Shown here: in pieces, positions 10,873 to 22,600 of the stretch
Layout: every line of letters begins with the position of its first letter
Numbering within the stretch: the first letter of the stretch is position 1
NCBI GenBank assembly: GCA_904066235.2
Contig: CAJFCV020000006.1
Span: 2,046,001 to 2,110,000, forward strand
From: Bursaphelenchus xylophilus
Lineage: Eukaryota > Nematoda > Chromadorea > Rhabditida > Aphelenchoididae
Length of the DNA: 64,000 nucleotides
Direction: 5' to 3'
The notes under the pieces: model-generated
The model's input: the letters and a program-made list of their open reading frames with translations, nothing else
What the model was told of the DNA's origin: nothing
Databases searched by the model: none
Made by a program: the position numbers and the translations under genes

Positions 10873-13800
10873 TCACGTCGACGGCTCTTCAACAACGGCC
10901 ACCGCGGCTTTGGAGCGTCTCTTTTCTTGAGCCGTTTCCAGCGGCACCAAACGTTTGTAGAACACCGACAATAGTAGTGAGTATACCGACAAGACCACAA
11001 TCGCAACGCCCCACACGTAGCGAGGTCCGGCCGAGCGGTAGAGAGCGCTGAAAAGTTTGTTGTAACAAACATTTGGAACGGCAAATTACCTCATCAAAAT
11101 CGGGCCGGTCAGTCTCGCTGCACTGGCGCACATCTGATAGATGCCGTGATAATACGCTTGATGTCTCGGTCCAATCACGGTCGAATAGATGGTCAACAAA
11201 CAGATGTTGATGTTGGGCCAGCCGAACCCGATGAGAATCGCAAATGCTACGAAATACAGCCATTTACTTGTTGGGGCCATCGGCTCGCACCAACTGTAGC
11301 GATCGACATTACAGCCCAACGGCTCCTCTCCGGAGGTCCCGTTGAGGAATCCGCGGAATTCTGAAAGAATTTAAACTTGGAGGGAGCTGTTGTTGTGTTT
11401 GGATCAATGAAGTGTATTTCTGTTTGTCTACTGTGTCTATCGTGTTGTATGGTCAAGTTCAGTACATACCCGTTACCCCCGGCGTTTAACATTGTGAGTT
11501 CAAATATTGTCATGGTCGTCTAGCGCCTAAGGATTTTGTCGCATCAAAAGCCGCATTGCCGCCGAGAAAATGAATCGTGTCGCGGCAAAGTTAGCTTGTG
11601 GCTTTAATGATGCGATTGGCGTAGTAAAATTGTGTTCATTATTTTCCCGACACACTGATATCTATGTATTTTGCGTGGTTTTTATTAGGGTGTTGCAATC
11701 GGAAAGGGTAAAATAAGGCCCCCTCTCATCTCGATCTATAGTTCTAAGTTGTGGCAGAAGTTGGATTGGCGATGACTTTTTATACAATGTACAGCGAAAT
11801 GTTTGGCCAGAAAGTTGGCTCGGACTCTTCTAAATAAGCCTTTGCGAAGAGTAATGGTGATAAACTTGTGTATTAGGCGTCTCCCGTGTTAAACATGCAC
11901 TAGTTTCTAAGACTCGATGTAATCAAGTTTTACATGGTTAGACCTCCATTCCACTTACCAACTTCTGTGTATGTCTGAATATTTCCGTCAGCGAAGGGCC
12001 ATTGGAATGTGACCACGTAGAAGAGGCAGAACGTCAGGAACGATGAGATCACCATTAACCGTGCGTTCACTCTGAAGAAGGAATCAGTTCAGCTACTTGC
12101 ATAAAAAGATGGCACCTACTTCTTTCCCAGCTGCATAAAGATGTACAAGACATACAACGCCAACGACATCAATCCGCACGCAATATGAGAGGCGGAGATG
12201 AACACAACCACATCCTCTCGTTGCTCCCCGAAATACGTCTCAACATAGGCGGCGCCGATGGCTTCCAAATTGACGAACGTAAAGAACTGGATGTACCTTC
12301 CTAAACAGCACAACGCCAACGCCAGCCGATCCGGCGGTGGGAGATTGACCGACTTTTCCTCGGTTTTGGAACTGATACCCGCGTACTCCTCCACAAACAC
12401 GAATCTCATGAGAAGAATGGCGCAGATAGAAGAGACCAATGCAGCCGCTGCCGGCGCAGAATACATGTCCAACCCGACCTCGCCAAAGATTCGAAATCCT
12501 CTGCCGATTGGCGAGAAACAGATTTGGAGGGCGGGAGCGACGGCAAAGCCCACCGAGAGACCGCAAGTCATCACGGCGACGGCCTTGGGACGGTCTTTGG
12601 GCGTTGAGGCGGTGGAGGCGTAGCCTTGAAGAAGGGCTAGACTGTCTGAAAGGTGGGAGAAATTGGGACAAGAAAAGTTTACAAGGGAAGCGCTCAAAGC
12701 ACGGCGTACTGATTTTGATGAAACCTGGGAGGAATTTGGAAAAATTTTTCTATAGATGTATGCGTGAATTCTAGCTGGCATTTTGCTGAAACCGGATCGA
12801 GACTTTTAGGTCGAAAGTTGGGAGAAAATCACTGTTTTTTTTGCAAACTTTGACATGAAAAGTTCTGTACTTATTTGTACTGTAAAGAGTAATGTTTCCA
12901 CAAAAAATCAATTTTTTCCGCGCACGATTGGCAGAGATATGGCCAAAACGCTTTTTTCTGTCTGACCACTCTCCGCCTTTCGCGTCCCACTCGGCTGTAA
13001 TGATCGTTCAATATCTCGGCTACTCTTCCAAGGCCTCAGCTAATATTTTCAGGGATTGATATGCAGCCTATAGCCGCAATGTATGCAAAATTTGAAGAAA
13101 ATTAGATCATGCCTTACAACGATATTACATTTGTTTTGAAAGACATTTTAAAATTGGATTTTTTGCAAAACACCGATTGTTTACAAATTTTTTCGCCGAA
13201 TAAAGTTTTTTTTTGGGAAAACTCTAGTATGACAAATAACATTCCAAATCCAATTATAAACTTACTATCGCCAGCGCCGAGGATCAGCCGTCCAATCAGC
13301 ATCATCCACTTTCTCAGCGGAACCGAAGCCATGGGAACCAAGAAGTAGATGATATTCCCAATTGCCATGCATGTCATGCACGCGATTAGAGGTCCTCGCA
13401 CTGTCCTTGTCTTACTACTCCATCGGCTGAATAGTTGTGAAGTTACGATACTTCCGATACTGTAGGCGCCGACGATGTAACCGTAGAAGGGCTCGGTGAT
13501 CTCGGGGTCCAACTGAAAAATGGCCAAAATTATGTGTTTTCAATAGTAAAAAAACGAGGTCTGCTTATGTCAAATTGCGGTTTTGACCAGATTTTTATTT
13601 TATTGGGCTATTTTTTGACTGAAAAATTATTTTTTCGTAATTTTCGGGCAAATAATAACGTTTCTTTGGCCGATAATTTTGATGAAATCTGCTTGACAAA
13701 AATTGAGAGAAAAATTTTAGAAGGCATATACGTGACTGAAGAGCGAAGGAATAAGAATTTTTTCTCGAGCTCGAGAATGTTTGCTGGATTCGCTACCAAT

Positions 13801-16800
13801 TTCAAAAAGTAGCGGAAATCTCAATTTGCAACCTCCAAAAAAGGCGTCGGAAGCAAATCGGCCATTTTGCGACGGCGCAAAATTGGGAGGTAGCAAATCG
13901 GCCATTTCGCGACGGCGCAAAATTGGGAGGTAGCAAATCCATGGATTTGCGACGTCCCAAAATAAGCTCCGCCCCCTCAGTTTTTCAGCCATCACTTTTT
14001 TTCTTTTTTGACGGAAAAACACCGTTCAAGGTGAAAATTTTAGCTTATAAATCGTACATTTACGATACTATGAAAGAAAAAACGTCCCTCGATTCATTAA
14101 AACATTTATTGTAAAATGACGTACATTTCATGAAGAATATATTTTATTTTTTCCACAATTTTGTCCAAATATGGCCGGAGAGTCAATGGATGGGGCTGAA
14201 GAACATTTGTTTTTCCACAATATTCTCCAGAGATGGCCCAAGAGTCAATGGCTGGGGTTGATGAACATGGCCGCATATGGATCTTCCTGGAAATCAAAAG
14301 CAATATAACATTTCCTTCTAATTTTTAGAAAAAAAGACCTTCATATTTACCTCATAGTGCATGTGTCTAATCCGACCATCGAAATGGACATAGTCTTGGG
14401 CAAAAATACGACCGACGAGAGTGAAATTGTTTCCAGGTAACAATTTCAATCTCTAAATTACCTAAAAACAAAGTAATAATACTTAAATCAAATCTTACCT
14501 CCTTTAGCAACTACCACACGACTTGTCCTTTGTCCGATTTCATTGTTTCGGCCTCCTGAAAACGATCTATAACGCTCTTGCCAGTAATAATGTAGAAAAA
14601 ATTGGAAATCTCGTCCAAAATCAAAAAATAATAACAAATCAGCTTACCATGGAGTCAAAAAGCCTTGTTTTCCAGCCAATTTCGTCCCCGAGTCGTTTTA
14701 TCTTCACATTCAGCTTCTCTGATCAATTGGCCAACTTCAACAGAAGGAAACATAAGAAAAGAAGAAAAAAGAATTTATGAAGTGGCGAATATTTTCGCGG
14801 CCCGTGAGGCTTCGTGGAAATTGGACAGAGTGAAATTCGACAGAGTGAAATTGGACAGAAATAATTTGGACAGAGCGTGGAAATTGGACAGAGTGAAATT
14901 GGACAGAGTGAAACTCGACAGATTTTTTTCACTGCAAAAAATAATTATTTGATGATTCAATATTGACATTTCGTACGATTGCAGCGAAAATCTGTCCAAT
15001 TTCACTCTGTCCAATTTCACTCTGTCCAATTTCACCCTGTCCAATTTCCACGCTCTGTCCAAATTATTTCTGTCCAATTTCACTCTGTCCAATTTCACTC
15101 TGTCCAGTTTCCACGAAGCCGCCCGTGAAAACGAAATGCCACGGATTTTAGGTCGAATTTTCATGGGATTTCTGTTCATTCAATCCGAATTGAAGGCAAC
15201 CGAGGGCCGAATTCATGGTTGGACATTTAGGTAAGCTTTTTTTCTTGGTATTTTATTGTTTTAGCAGAGTAACAAGGATGTCTTCGGCCGTATCAATCAA
15301 ACATCCTACCGTTTTTGGCCAGTCGAACCGTTTGAAAGAGTTGTTGAAGCAGGTTTCTCCGATTTCTGTGTTTGGCCATTGTTTATGTAAGCTTTACTGT
15401 TTGTATATTGTTTTTTAGTATGAAGACAAGGATCAGAATGTGTCGGTTTCATCAATAAGATATGGTTCGAGCAAGATGCGCCAAAATGGAGAAGTCTCTT
15501 GGTCAAATTTAAAAAGAATGGAGTGTGGGATCGATGCGTTGACGAGAAATTCCTTGAAGACAGAATTGTCCACTATATCCGACACAGAAGGCCATATATT
15601 GGAGACCACATGAGGATATATCGAAGATGTGCACGAAATGGTTGTGGGTCTACAAGATTGTAAGGAAGATTTTTATTTGATTTTATTGCTTTAGGAGAAA
15701 CATGACGGGCCCAATCAAAAGCCGCGGCTACTTCTGTCCTAGCCGCACATCAGATCCGGGAAGTCCCCAGCAGATCCAGGACCTCCCCGGCGGTTCCAGG
15801 TCCGTGTCTCCACAAGGACTTGCAAGATTGTCTATTTCATCCCTGGCCATATCGCGATATGGCCAGGTCGTATTTATTAGAGATTTTGTTAGTCTTTCTA
15901 TTGGCCATATGTTAAGCTTTATTATTGTTTACCTTTGTGTTTCCAAGAGGCTGTATTTTTGTCTATTTAGTCGTGCAAGAATTATTTTATATCGATTTAA
16001 ATGTAAAATATCTGTTTCCTCTCTTACGTCTTGTTATTTTTCGGATTATTTGTTTTAATAAATTGTTATTGTCAAGAAAAATGTATGGGAGTTGTGAATA
16101 GTGCTTTATACACTCGAAATATATTCAAAACGGTAAACAGGAGAGCTGGAAAAAGATTTCCGCCGGAGTGGGCGGAGTCAATTTGGGAGGTCGCAAATCC
16201 ACGGATTTGCTACCTACCAATTCCGCGCCGTCGCAAAAACTCGTTTTGCTACCTCCTCTCTCGCGGAGGTAGCGAAAACGCCGATTCGCGACCGACTTTT
16301 TTCGGAGGTCGCGAAAAAAAGGATTCGCTACCGAGACCACGTCGCAAATCGATCGTTTCGCTACTTTTTGAAATTGGTAGCGAATCCAGCAAACATTCTC
16401 GAGCTCGAGAAAAAATTCTTATTCCTTCGCTCTTACTGTCACCTCACGCTTTGCAAAAATGACCGTGATTTTTGGATCAAAAGTTGGAAAAAATGTAACA
16501 CCTTTTTTGCGAATTTTGGCATGAAAAGTTTCATACTTATTTTTACTGTAGAGTGTAATGTTTCTACAAAAAATCATGTTTCCGTGCTAAACCAATAAAT
16601 ATATGGCCAGTGTTTTTCTCTTCCCGTTCTCTCCATTTTGGCCACTCTCTCGTCGCCAAAGATCGTTGAATATATCGGCTGCGCCTGCAAAACGCGAACT
16701 AAAATTTTCAGTAATTGATATATGATCCATGTCCGAGATGCATGCAAAACTTAAAGGAAATTTGAGGGTTGCAGGGTCTTTTAGTCAAGTTAAAACTCAC

Positions 16801-17009
16801 AATTTATCCCCATAAACCCGCACAAAAACAAAATCACTCACCGTCTGCAAATACGGCCACATGGAGCTGAAGAACATGGCGTACTGGGTAATTGTGAAGA
16901 AGGCCACAATTCCGCTGATGTAGATCGATTTCCACGGGGTTTTTGCGCATTGTACGAAGGTGGGCTTCGAATCCGCGCCGAAAATTTGGGGTCTGGAGAG
17001 AGGTCCCAT
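10873..17009 (-). CDS. MFSD8/CLN7-like MFS transporter, copy B
   Basis: Exons 17009-16842, 13512-13266, 12645-12120, 12071-11959, 11360-11090, 11047-10873. Lengths (168, 247, 526, 113, 271, 175) equal those of copy A exon for exon, giving 499 aa. Exon 3 encodes the same protein as copy A except near its end (GLMSLALYVLYIFMQLGKK versus GLMSMILYFSYIFMHLGKK). The first exon differs most (MGPLSRPQIFGADSKP). The last exon ends VVEEPST. The same lysosomal MFSD8 family role is inferred. A TTTTTTGCAG lies 20 bases before the ATG, matching copy A and suggesting a trans-splice site or an upstream leader exon. Intron 1 is expanded to 3.3 kb by a transposon. No broken codon is seen. Confidence 0.88.
11530..11662. 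mobile_element. CAGTCTGTCGGG MITE in copy B intron 5
   Basis: The right end (cattattttcccgacacactg) and interior (gccgccgagaaaatgaatcg) match the subtype seen at 1602 and 19204, reversed. The left end has lost its terminal cagtctgtcggg, so the copy is truncated. Confidence 0.7.
14245..14760 (-). pseudogene. Spliced gene-like block in the TIR element, minus side
   Basis: The best-supported part is two exons joined in phase. 14452-14351 (34 codons, including NNFTLVGRIFAQDYVHFDG) joins 14286-14245 (EDPYAAMFINPSH, stop). Junctions are TTTAG and GAG|GTAAAT with TTTCCAG. Two further exon-like blocks lie upstream: 14568-14497, and 14700-14650 with KIKRLGDEIGWKTRLFDSM before GTAAGC. They do not join in frame to the last two. 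I do not recognise the family. Its possible status is a captured host gene, a transposon gene or decay. Confidence 0.4.
14807..15121. repeat. Inverted iteron palindrome, TGGACAGAGTGAAAT units
   Basis: The left arm (14807-14930) is built from repeated attggacagagtgaa units interrupted by one 'agaaataatttggacagagcgtgg' unit. The right arm (14988-15121) is the reverse complement with the same unit order. The loop is about 57 bp. It lies exactly between the two outward-facing gene-like blocks of the TIR element, where a shared promoter or transposase-binding array would sit. Confidence 0.85.
15140..15720 (+). pseudogene. Spliced gene-like block in the TIR element, plus side
   Basis: Three exon-like pieces separated by short introns with GTAAGC donors and TTTTAG acceptors. 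Piece one is about 15137-15230, piece two 15267-15388, piece three 15419-15660. Piece two has a frame reading NKDVFGRINQTSYRFWPVEP. Piece three has a frame reading KIWFEQDAPKWRSLLVKFK, then HYIRHRRPYIGDHMRIYRR. These coherent frames do not connect in phase through the visible splice sites, so the block looks decayed. Family unknown. Confidence 0.35.
15721..16150. other. Inner right part of the TIR element
   Basis: Begins with a GC-rich stretch (about 15725-15810) holding repeats of gatccgg/gatccagg. A perfect 'tggccatatcgcgatatggcca' palindrome lies near 15845-15866. AT-rich sequence with AATAAA-type hexamers (about 16055) follows. No gene is recognised. Confidence 0.5.
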
Positions 17010-17395
17010 TTTGCGAAAAAGGTTGAATCTGCAAAAAATAGTCGTGTTTAAGAGGGCCATAAATATTTTCTGGCCACAAAATATCAGTGGTTTCTGTAGA
17101 ACGCGAATTAAAAAACTTTTGAAACTTTAGTTTCTGGCCGATAATTTCTGTAAAACGCGATCCAAAAATCACAAAGATTTCTTTTGAAAATTTTGCGTCG
17201 CACTTGAGGCACTTCCGCTGTAAATCGATACCTTTAATTTACCTTTAATTTACTGCTAAGCCACTTTTATGCTGCAGCAATTCTTCGTGAAACAAATGGC
17301 CTTAGAGCCTGTATTTCTAGGGCTTGAACCCGGAGGTTTTTGCATTAATTGTGAGGGTCTAGTTTGTAGTTGTTTACGGGCGAAGATGTAACTTG

Positions 17396-18230
17396 TTTCA
17401 TGTGCCCGCCTTTGCTCGACTTCTGCTGGCTCTTCGTTCAAAGAATGGCTTTGCAGCCGAAGAGGCCCTCTTCTTCGAAGAGGCCCGCCAACCGAAGAGG
17501 CCCGCTTTTTGAGGAATTCTACACACACATGGGAGGGACCAGGCCGGGCTTCGGAAATTTTGAAGACTCCCACGAGCTTCGAAAATTTCAAAGGGGGCCG
17601 ACCTTGACGAGGGCTATGCCGAAGGCCCAGAAATGTCAAAAGCGCGGCCCTGTAGCCATGTCTGGTCAGACAAAAAAAACGAAAAGTCCCGCCATACCGA
17701 AGAGTCCCGCTTTTATCAAGAAATTTCAAAAATTTCTTTTCAAAATGATCCAAAATGAAAGGTGACATGTTATACGAGGAAAAAAGTCACCATCTCAAAA
17801 AAATCTTGAGATGGTGAATGGCATATTGATTTTTTATTTATTTTTTAACCCGGTTTCTTCAGTTGGCCTCTTCGGCCTTATTCCAAAGATTGGCTTGTAG
17901 TTTAGAGTTTGGAGTTCGCCGACTTTGAGTAGAAAATACAGGTTAAGGACTCTAATGCGGGTTTGTGTTATACAAATAGGGTAGAATGTGAATACAAAAT
18001 AAACCAGCTGAAACAAAAATTAGAATATTGTTTGTATCGTCAACAGGATTAGAACTGCTGTAAAAACCGTAATGGATGGTAGTTCCCAACCCTGGTGCAC
18101 AAAACAGAACTTAAAATGTCTTTCTGAGGGAAGGGCATGAAGCTTCAACAGAAACTACAAACTAGAGTATTGGAAGTGATGGAGCTGGCAAAAATAAAAC
18201 AATCATTATTTACCAATAGCCCAGCCTCAA
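17396..18230. other. Spacer with GAAGAGGCCC repeats
   Basis: 17450-17510 contains several 'cgaagaggcccg' repeats, with related 'gcctcttcggcc' at 17863. A hairpin (caccatctcaa...ttgagatggtg) lies at 17788-17815. Long open frames on both strands (for instance minus 17768-17256) overlap the GC-rich repeat and the duplicated flank. I see no splice or family support for them. Confidence 0.5.
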
Positions 18231-18239
18231 TACTAGTCC

Positions 18240-19200
18240 TTCTGGAAAGTCGCCGAACTGTAATCGGCGACATGCACTGTGCGAAAACAAAAGTTTTCTT
18301 TGCACCGTGAAATAGGCTCTTTTTGGGCTGTCGCTTGCACCCTGACCTTTATCGCCTAGTCGCCAAAATCAGTCCAACAACTTTCCAGCAGGACTCTTAT
18401 ATCCACTGTGCGAAGAAAGCTCTACGCGTCATGTTTTGCAAAAAACGCAGCGTTAAAGTTCTATTTGATTGATTTTGGATGCATTTTATATCCGTTATTA
18501 CAGCATGTTTCCTAAAAGTGATAAAGGGAATCTGAATCAGCCTGATGTTTTATTTGCGTCAGCAATATAAAAATTTTGTTTTGCAAATGGTGCTGACAGG
18601 GCCAAAATACGGCAAAGAGGTGTTTTTCTCTCTGACCGTTCTCCGTGTTTTGGGAATTCTCTGGTCGGCAGAGGACGTTGAGTCGGCTGCTCCGAAAAAA
18701 CGCGAGCTAAAACATTCAGAGATTGATAACTGGCGTGTGGCCAAAACGTATGCAAAAATTTAAAGGAAATCTGAGAGTCGCACTTTGAATACTAGGCCTT
18801 CCGGAAAACGCCTGAACTGAAATCTGTGAAAACACAAGTTCACTTGCACCGTGCAATTTCTTGAATTTTCGGTGCAATATGCAGACAGACTGATGGCCCG
18901 TTCATAAAGTCGCCGGACAGATTTTTGAGATTCGCACTCTGCAAGAAAAGCCAGGATGCGAGCGAAAACCCGGAAAAACCCATTGCACGGTGCAAAAAGC
19001 CAAGAATTGCATAGTGCGAAGTGAACTTTAGTTTTCGCACAGTGCATGTCGCCGGGATCAGCCGGGTGACTTCCGGACCGACATTTATGCCTCATACACG
19101 GTGCGATAGGCTTTTTCGGGCTGTTACTCGCACCCTGACTTTCTTTGAGATTTTCTGCACACTGCTTTTTACAAAAAATAACTCGGGCGGCTTTACGAAC
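18240..19200. repeat. Inverted-repeat region with GCACNGTGC motifs
   Basis: A left block (18240-18430, 'gtcgccgaactg...ggcgacatgcactgtgcgaa') reappears inverted at about 19020-19200 ('ttcgcacagtgcatgtcgcc'). A dispersed-family copy (18545-18790) lies inside. Several GCACNGTGC cores are present, for example near 18275, 18990 and 19038. Confidence 0.6.
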
Positions 19201-19205
19201 GGACT

Positions 19206-19366
19206 ATCAGTCTGTCGGGAAAATAATGAGCGCAATGTCGCTGCGCCGATCGCGCCGCTGAGGTCAAAAATAGGGCAATTTGATTTTGCCGCGACACAAT
19301 TCATTTTCTCGGCGGCGATGTGATTTTTGATGCGACAGACTGCTCATTATTTTCCCGACAGACTGA
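19206..19366. mobile_element. CAGTCTGTCGGG MITE upstream of the secreted-protein gene
   Basis: Complete copy with perfect 21-base ends (cagtctgtcgggaaaataat plus g) inverted on the right. Interior of the 'gccgcgacacaattcatttt' subtype. Lies about 320 bp before the next gene's ATG. Confidence 0.9.
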
Positions 19367-19611
19367 TAGTAACAATTTTTCGACCAAATTTTTTTGTCTA
19401 TTTTAAATTTTTTCAACATTTTTTTCAATTTTCCCCCGTTTTCCGCAACAATAACACCAAAATTCCCCTCCGTTCCTCGATTCGTAAGATCCGGGTTAAG
19501 CGCCGCCAATTACAATATCCTCCATTTTTTCGTCGCTGACTTGCGAACGGCGAACACTGACCCCAAAAATTAAAGTAACTTGGTCGGGTAATTTGCCGAC
19601 TTTCCCTCGTC

Positions 19612-19619
19612 TATAAAAG
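19612..19619 (+). promoter_or_regulatory. TATA box of the secreted-protein gene
   Basis: TATAAAAG lies 63 bases before the ATG at 19682. A start site about 30 bases downstream would give a leader of roughly 40 nt without trans-splicing. Confidence 0.6.
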
Positions 19620-19681
19620 GAAATTTGATTGAGTAACACGCTACTCAGTAACCCCGATTTTCCTCCCGAAATCTGTTGGAA

Positions 19682-22600
19682 ATGTGGGCACTTCGCATTG
19701 TTGTCTTGGGCTGTTTGTTGGGCACTGTGCAGTGCAAGGAGATCCGAGTGTTTCTCCGCGAAAACATCACGTTGGCCTGTCCGAATGGTGAGTTATTTTG
19801 TGCGAAAAATCCGAGGTGTTTTGTTTTCTGTCTACCGTTTTTTCGAATATTTATTCTTTTTTCATGGTTTGTCTCTTATCGTTCGAGATTTGTAAAGATC
19901 GTCTGTTTGACTTTCTTCAGGTTTTAGTTGCAGTTTAGAAAATGGGGTTTTTTTGTGTCCCACGCTCTTTTGTAAAAAAACACAACAGCCAAAAAATGAT
20001 GGTCTTTTGAACGTTACAAAAATATGGGACGAAAAGGTGAAATTCAGTACTAGTCGGGACAAAAAGTCCTGATAATTTTGCACCGTGCGGATTTGAACGT
20101 TTTGGGTTGTCGCTGCGAAAATCGCGAAAAAAAGTGTTTTGCACGGTGCATTTGACCCGAAAAGTGCATTTGCACAGTGCATTTCGTTTGTTTTTGCCTT
20201 ATTGTCGCGCGCGATTCCCATTTTTCGAAGCGACAAATCGTTTTTTTAGAGTGCGACAGAAACCGCGCAAAATCCGCACAGTGCAAAATTATCAGGACTT
20301 TTTGTCCCGACTAGTAGAATAATACCTCTCCACTAGCCGCCGCAAAGCGATGATTCCAAGGCGGGACGAAACCGTCACTTTTTTTCCGACAGACTGGTAT
20401 ATCAGTCTGTCGGGAAAATAATGGCGGGTCGTCGCAGCAAAATCCCTCGCCTCGCCGCTATCGCGCACCAAATCCCAAGCCGCGGCTTGCAGTCGCAAAG
20501 CGATAATGTGCGACTCCAAGGCGCGACGATCCGCCGTTATTTTCCCGACAGACTGATACCTTCGGTCAGATACGCTAAGTCTGTCGGGAAAAAAATAACT
20601 CAGTCTCGTTGCCCCAATCGCATCGCTGAAGTGAAAAGCAACTTGATTTTGCAGCGACAAAATTCATTTTCTTTTCGCGGCGGCGACACGATTTTAGATG
20701 TGGCCGAGTACTCACTATTTTCCCGACAGAATGAGAGAATAATAGCATTTTTGACCAAGCTTTACCAAGCAGTTGCCTTAATTTTTCTCCAATTTGAATC
20801 AAAATCAGGCTATCGCGGCGATTGCCCTTCCAAAGTTTTTGCTCCCTTTTGCTTTCTCTCTCTTCCCCAAACGGACTGCTCGAATTCTCGGACCACCCGC
20901 ACATTTTTAGTTGCGCCACCGGGTTTTATCGAGTGAAAATTGAAGACGAGTCTCTCGTTTATATCGGCGGCAATGCGGGAGGCCCGCAAAAGAGCGGAAT
21001 CGTTGATAAAAAAGAGGTGATAAAGGGAAAGGAGGGGCTAAAGGTGAATTAAGAAAGACGTGCCTAAAGTTCGAAACCCAGATCTTCTATTAATTTCCAC
21101 CCCCTTTGGCCATAGGCCAAGCCAGAATGTGAGAAAAAATTTGAATTTTTTGAGGGTAACCATGAATTTCAAGGACTCGCAAAAATCGTTCAATATCTCG
21201 ACTGCACGTGCAAAGCAAAAGCTAAAATTTACGTACATTGTTGTACAGCCTACTCAGAGTATGTATGCAAAATTGCTAAAAAATCCATTAACCGCTTCTT
21301 CCACAATTCCCAAATTTTCAGTTCCCTCCAACCTCATCCGCAAGGATAATATAAAATTCGATTTTGTCGAGCTCCCAGCCCCGCAATCGTTCACTCACGA
21401 CACTCTTCACATCACCGACCGCTCCAACAAACAGACCCAGCTGCGGTTTCCGGGATGCTATCGGGTGAAAATGTCGTTCGAGCTGACCAAACCGCTGAAA
21501 GACCCGTACATCGAGACGTTCATGCAGATGGGCTCGGCCTCATTGCCGTGTCACAAGGTCAGCGAAATGAAGAGCGACATCATTGGGAATGTTTGTACGA
21601 ACATTACGAACGCGGTGGATTGGTGTCCCAGCTCCAGCAATCAGCGATTGAGGAATATGAATCGGGGAAAGGATGTTTGGTAAGGAAGTTTCTTATCATA
21701 TTTTTAAAATTTCTCAAAGTCATCATTTTTTGATGCCTACAAGTTATATTACCTTGTCGGGAAAATACTATCAGTCTGTCGGGAAAATAATGTGGATTCG
21801 TCGCAGTCGCGGATCAAATCTCCAGCCGCGACTAGCAGTCGCAAAACGATGAAATTTCAAAGCGCGGCAGAGCCACATTATTTTCCCGACAGACTAATAC
21901 TAGTATTTTCATAAAGTGCATGGACATTTCTTCCCTTTCGCACAAAATTGAGGTTTTTTGCACGGTGCAGAAAAGGCGAAAAATGCACTGTGCAATACCA
22001 TATGCACCGCACCGTGCAAAAACCCTCATTTTGCACCGTGCCTTTGACCTTTTGCACTGTGCATTCAAAATATCGCGCGACAAAGGCCGTTTTGAAGATT
22101 GTCGCGGCGACTGGTTGCAGGCGAGCTTTCCCCTTTTCCAAACACTTCTCCAGAACACCCGCACTCGCTGATGAATTCGCACTGTGCAAACGGCCTTTTT
22201 GTGGTTTGCACTGTGCGTTAGCGACAAGCGTGGGAAAATGTTCAAAATGCACTGTGCGTTGGCGACAAGCATGAGAAAAAAGTTCGAAATGCACTGTGCG
22301 TTGGCGACAAGCGTGGGAAAAAAGTTCAAGTATAAAAATATGGAGTCATTTGGTGAAATGTAAACAAATTCCAAAAAAAATTTTAAAAATTCAAAAAAAA
22401 ACGCAATTTTTTTTATTTTCTTTTTTCAGTCGCTTCTGTAATCTCTGCAAACAAGCCTCCGAACTGAAGCAAGATCGTTCCGCCTCTCTCTCCAAATACG
22501 TCAATCCCGAGGGCCGCACGGCCGAATGCTCGACGGAGAATCAGCGGCAGACGTTGCAGTTCAAGATCTGCACGCCCGACCGCAAAAGCATGCACGAGGC

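Larger units (their letters stand above)
13739..16434. mobile_element. 2.7-kb TIR element with gene cargo in copy B intron 1
   Basis: Terminal repeats begin AAGAGCGAAGGAATAAG on both strands and are identical for about 75 bp. They include the palindrome CTCGAGCTCGAG, then extend imperfectly for about 200 bp through varying copies of a 'gtagcaaatc...gcgacggcgcaaaattgggag' unit. ACTG flanks both ends (13735-13738 and 16435-16438), consistent with a 4-bp target duplication. Inside are a minus-strand gene-like block (14245-14760), a bidirectional iteron palindrome (14807-15121) and a plus-strand gene-like block (15140-15720). Each block points outward and is followed by AATAAA-type signals. Copy A lacks it. 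No known transposase motif was recognised. Confidence 0.75.
9385..17395. repeat. Tandem duplication, right unit
   Basis: Partner of 370-8410, holding MFSD8-like copy B. The downstream flank matches the left unit and is interrupted here by a CAGTCTGTCGGG-type MITE at 9600-9745. The left unit keeps the uninterrupted sequence (aaatattgcatc) at the same place, so the MITE probably arrived after the duplication. Confidence 0.8.

Noticed and set aside
17256..17768. 170-codon minus-strand frame and 131-codon plus-strand frame
   Set aside because: They overlap on opposite strands in a GAAGAGGCCC repeat patch and a duplicated noncoding flank; no family, splice or start support.
18040..18100. Second LTR primer site or tRNA relic ('gtcaacaggattagaactgc')
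   Set aside because: The match to the tRNA-Ser T arm is degenerate and no LTR ending in CA precedes it.
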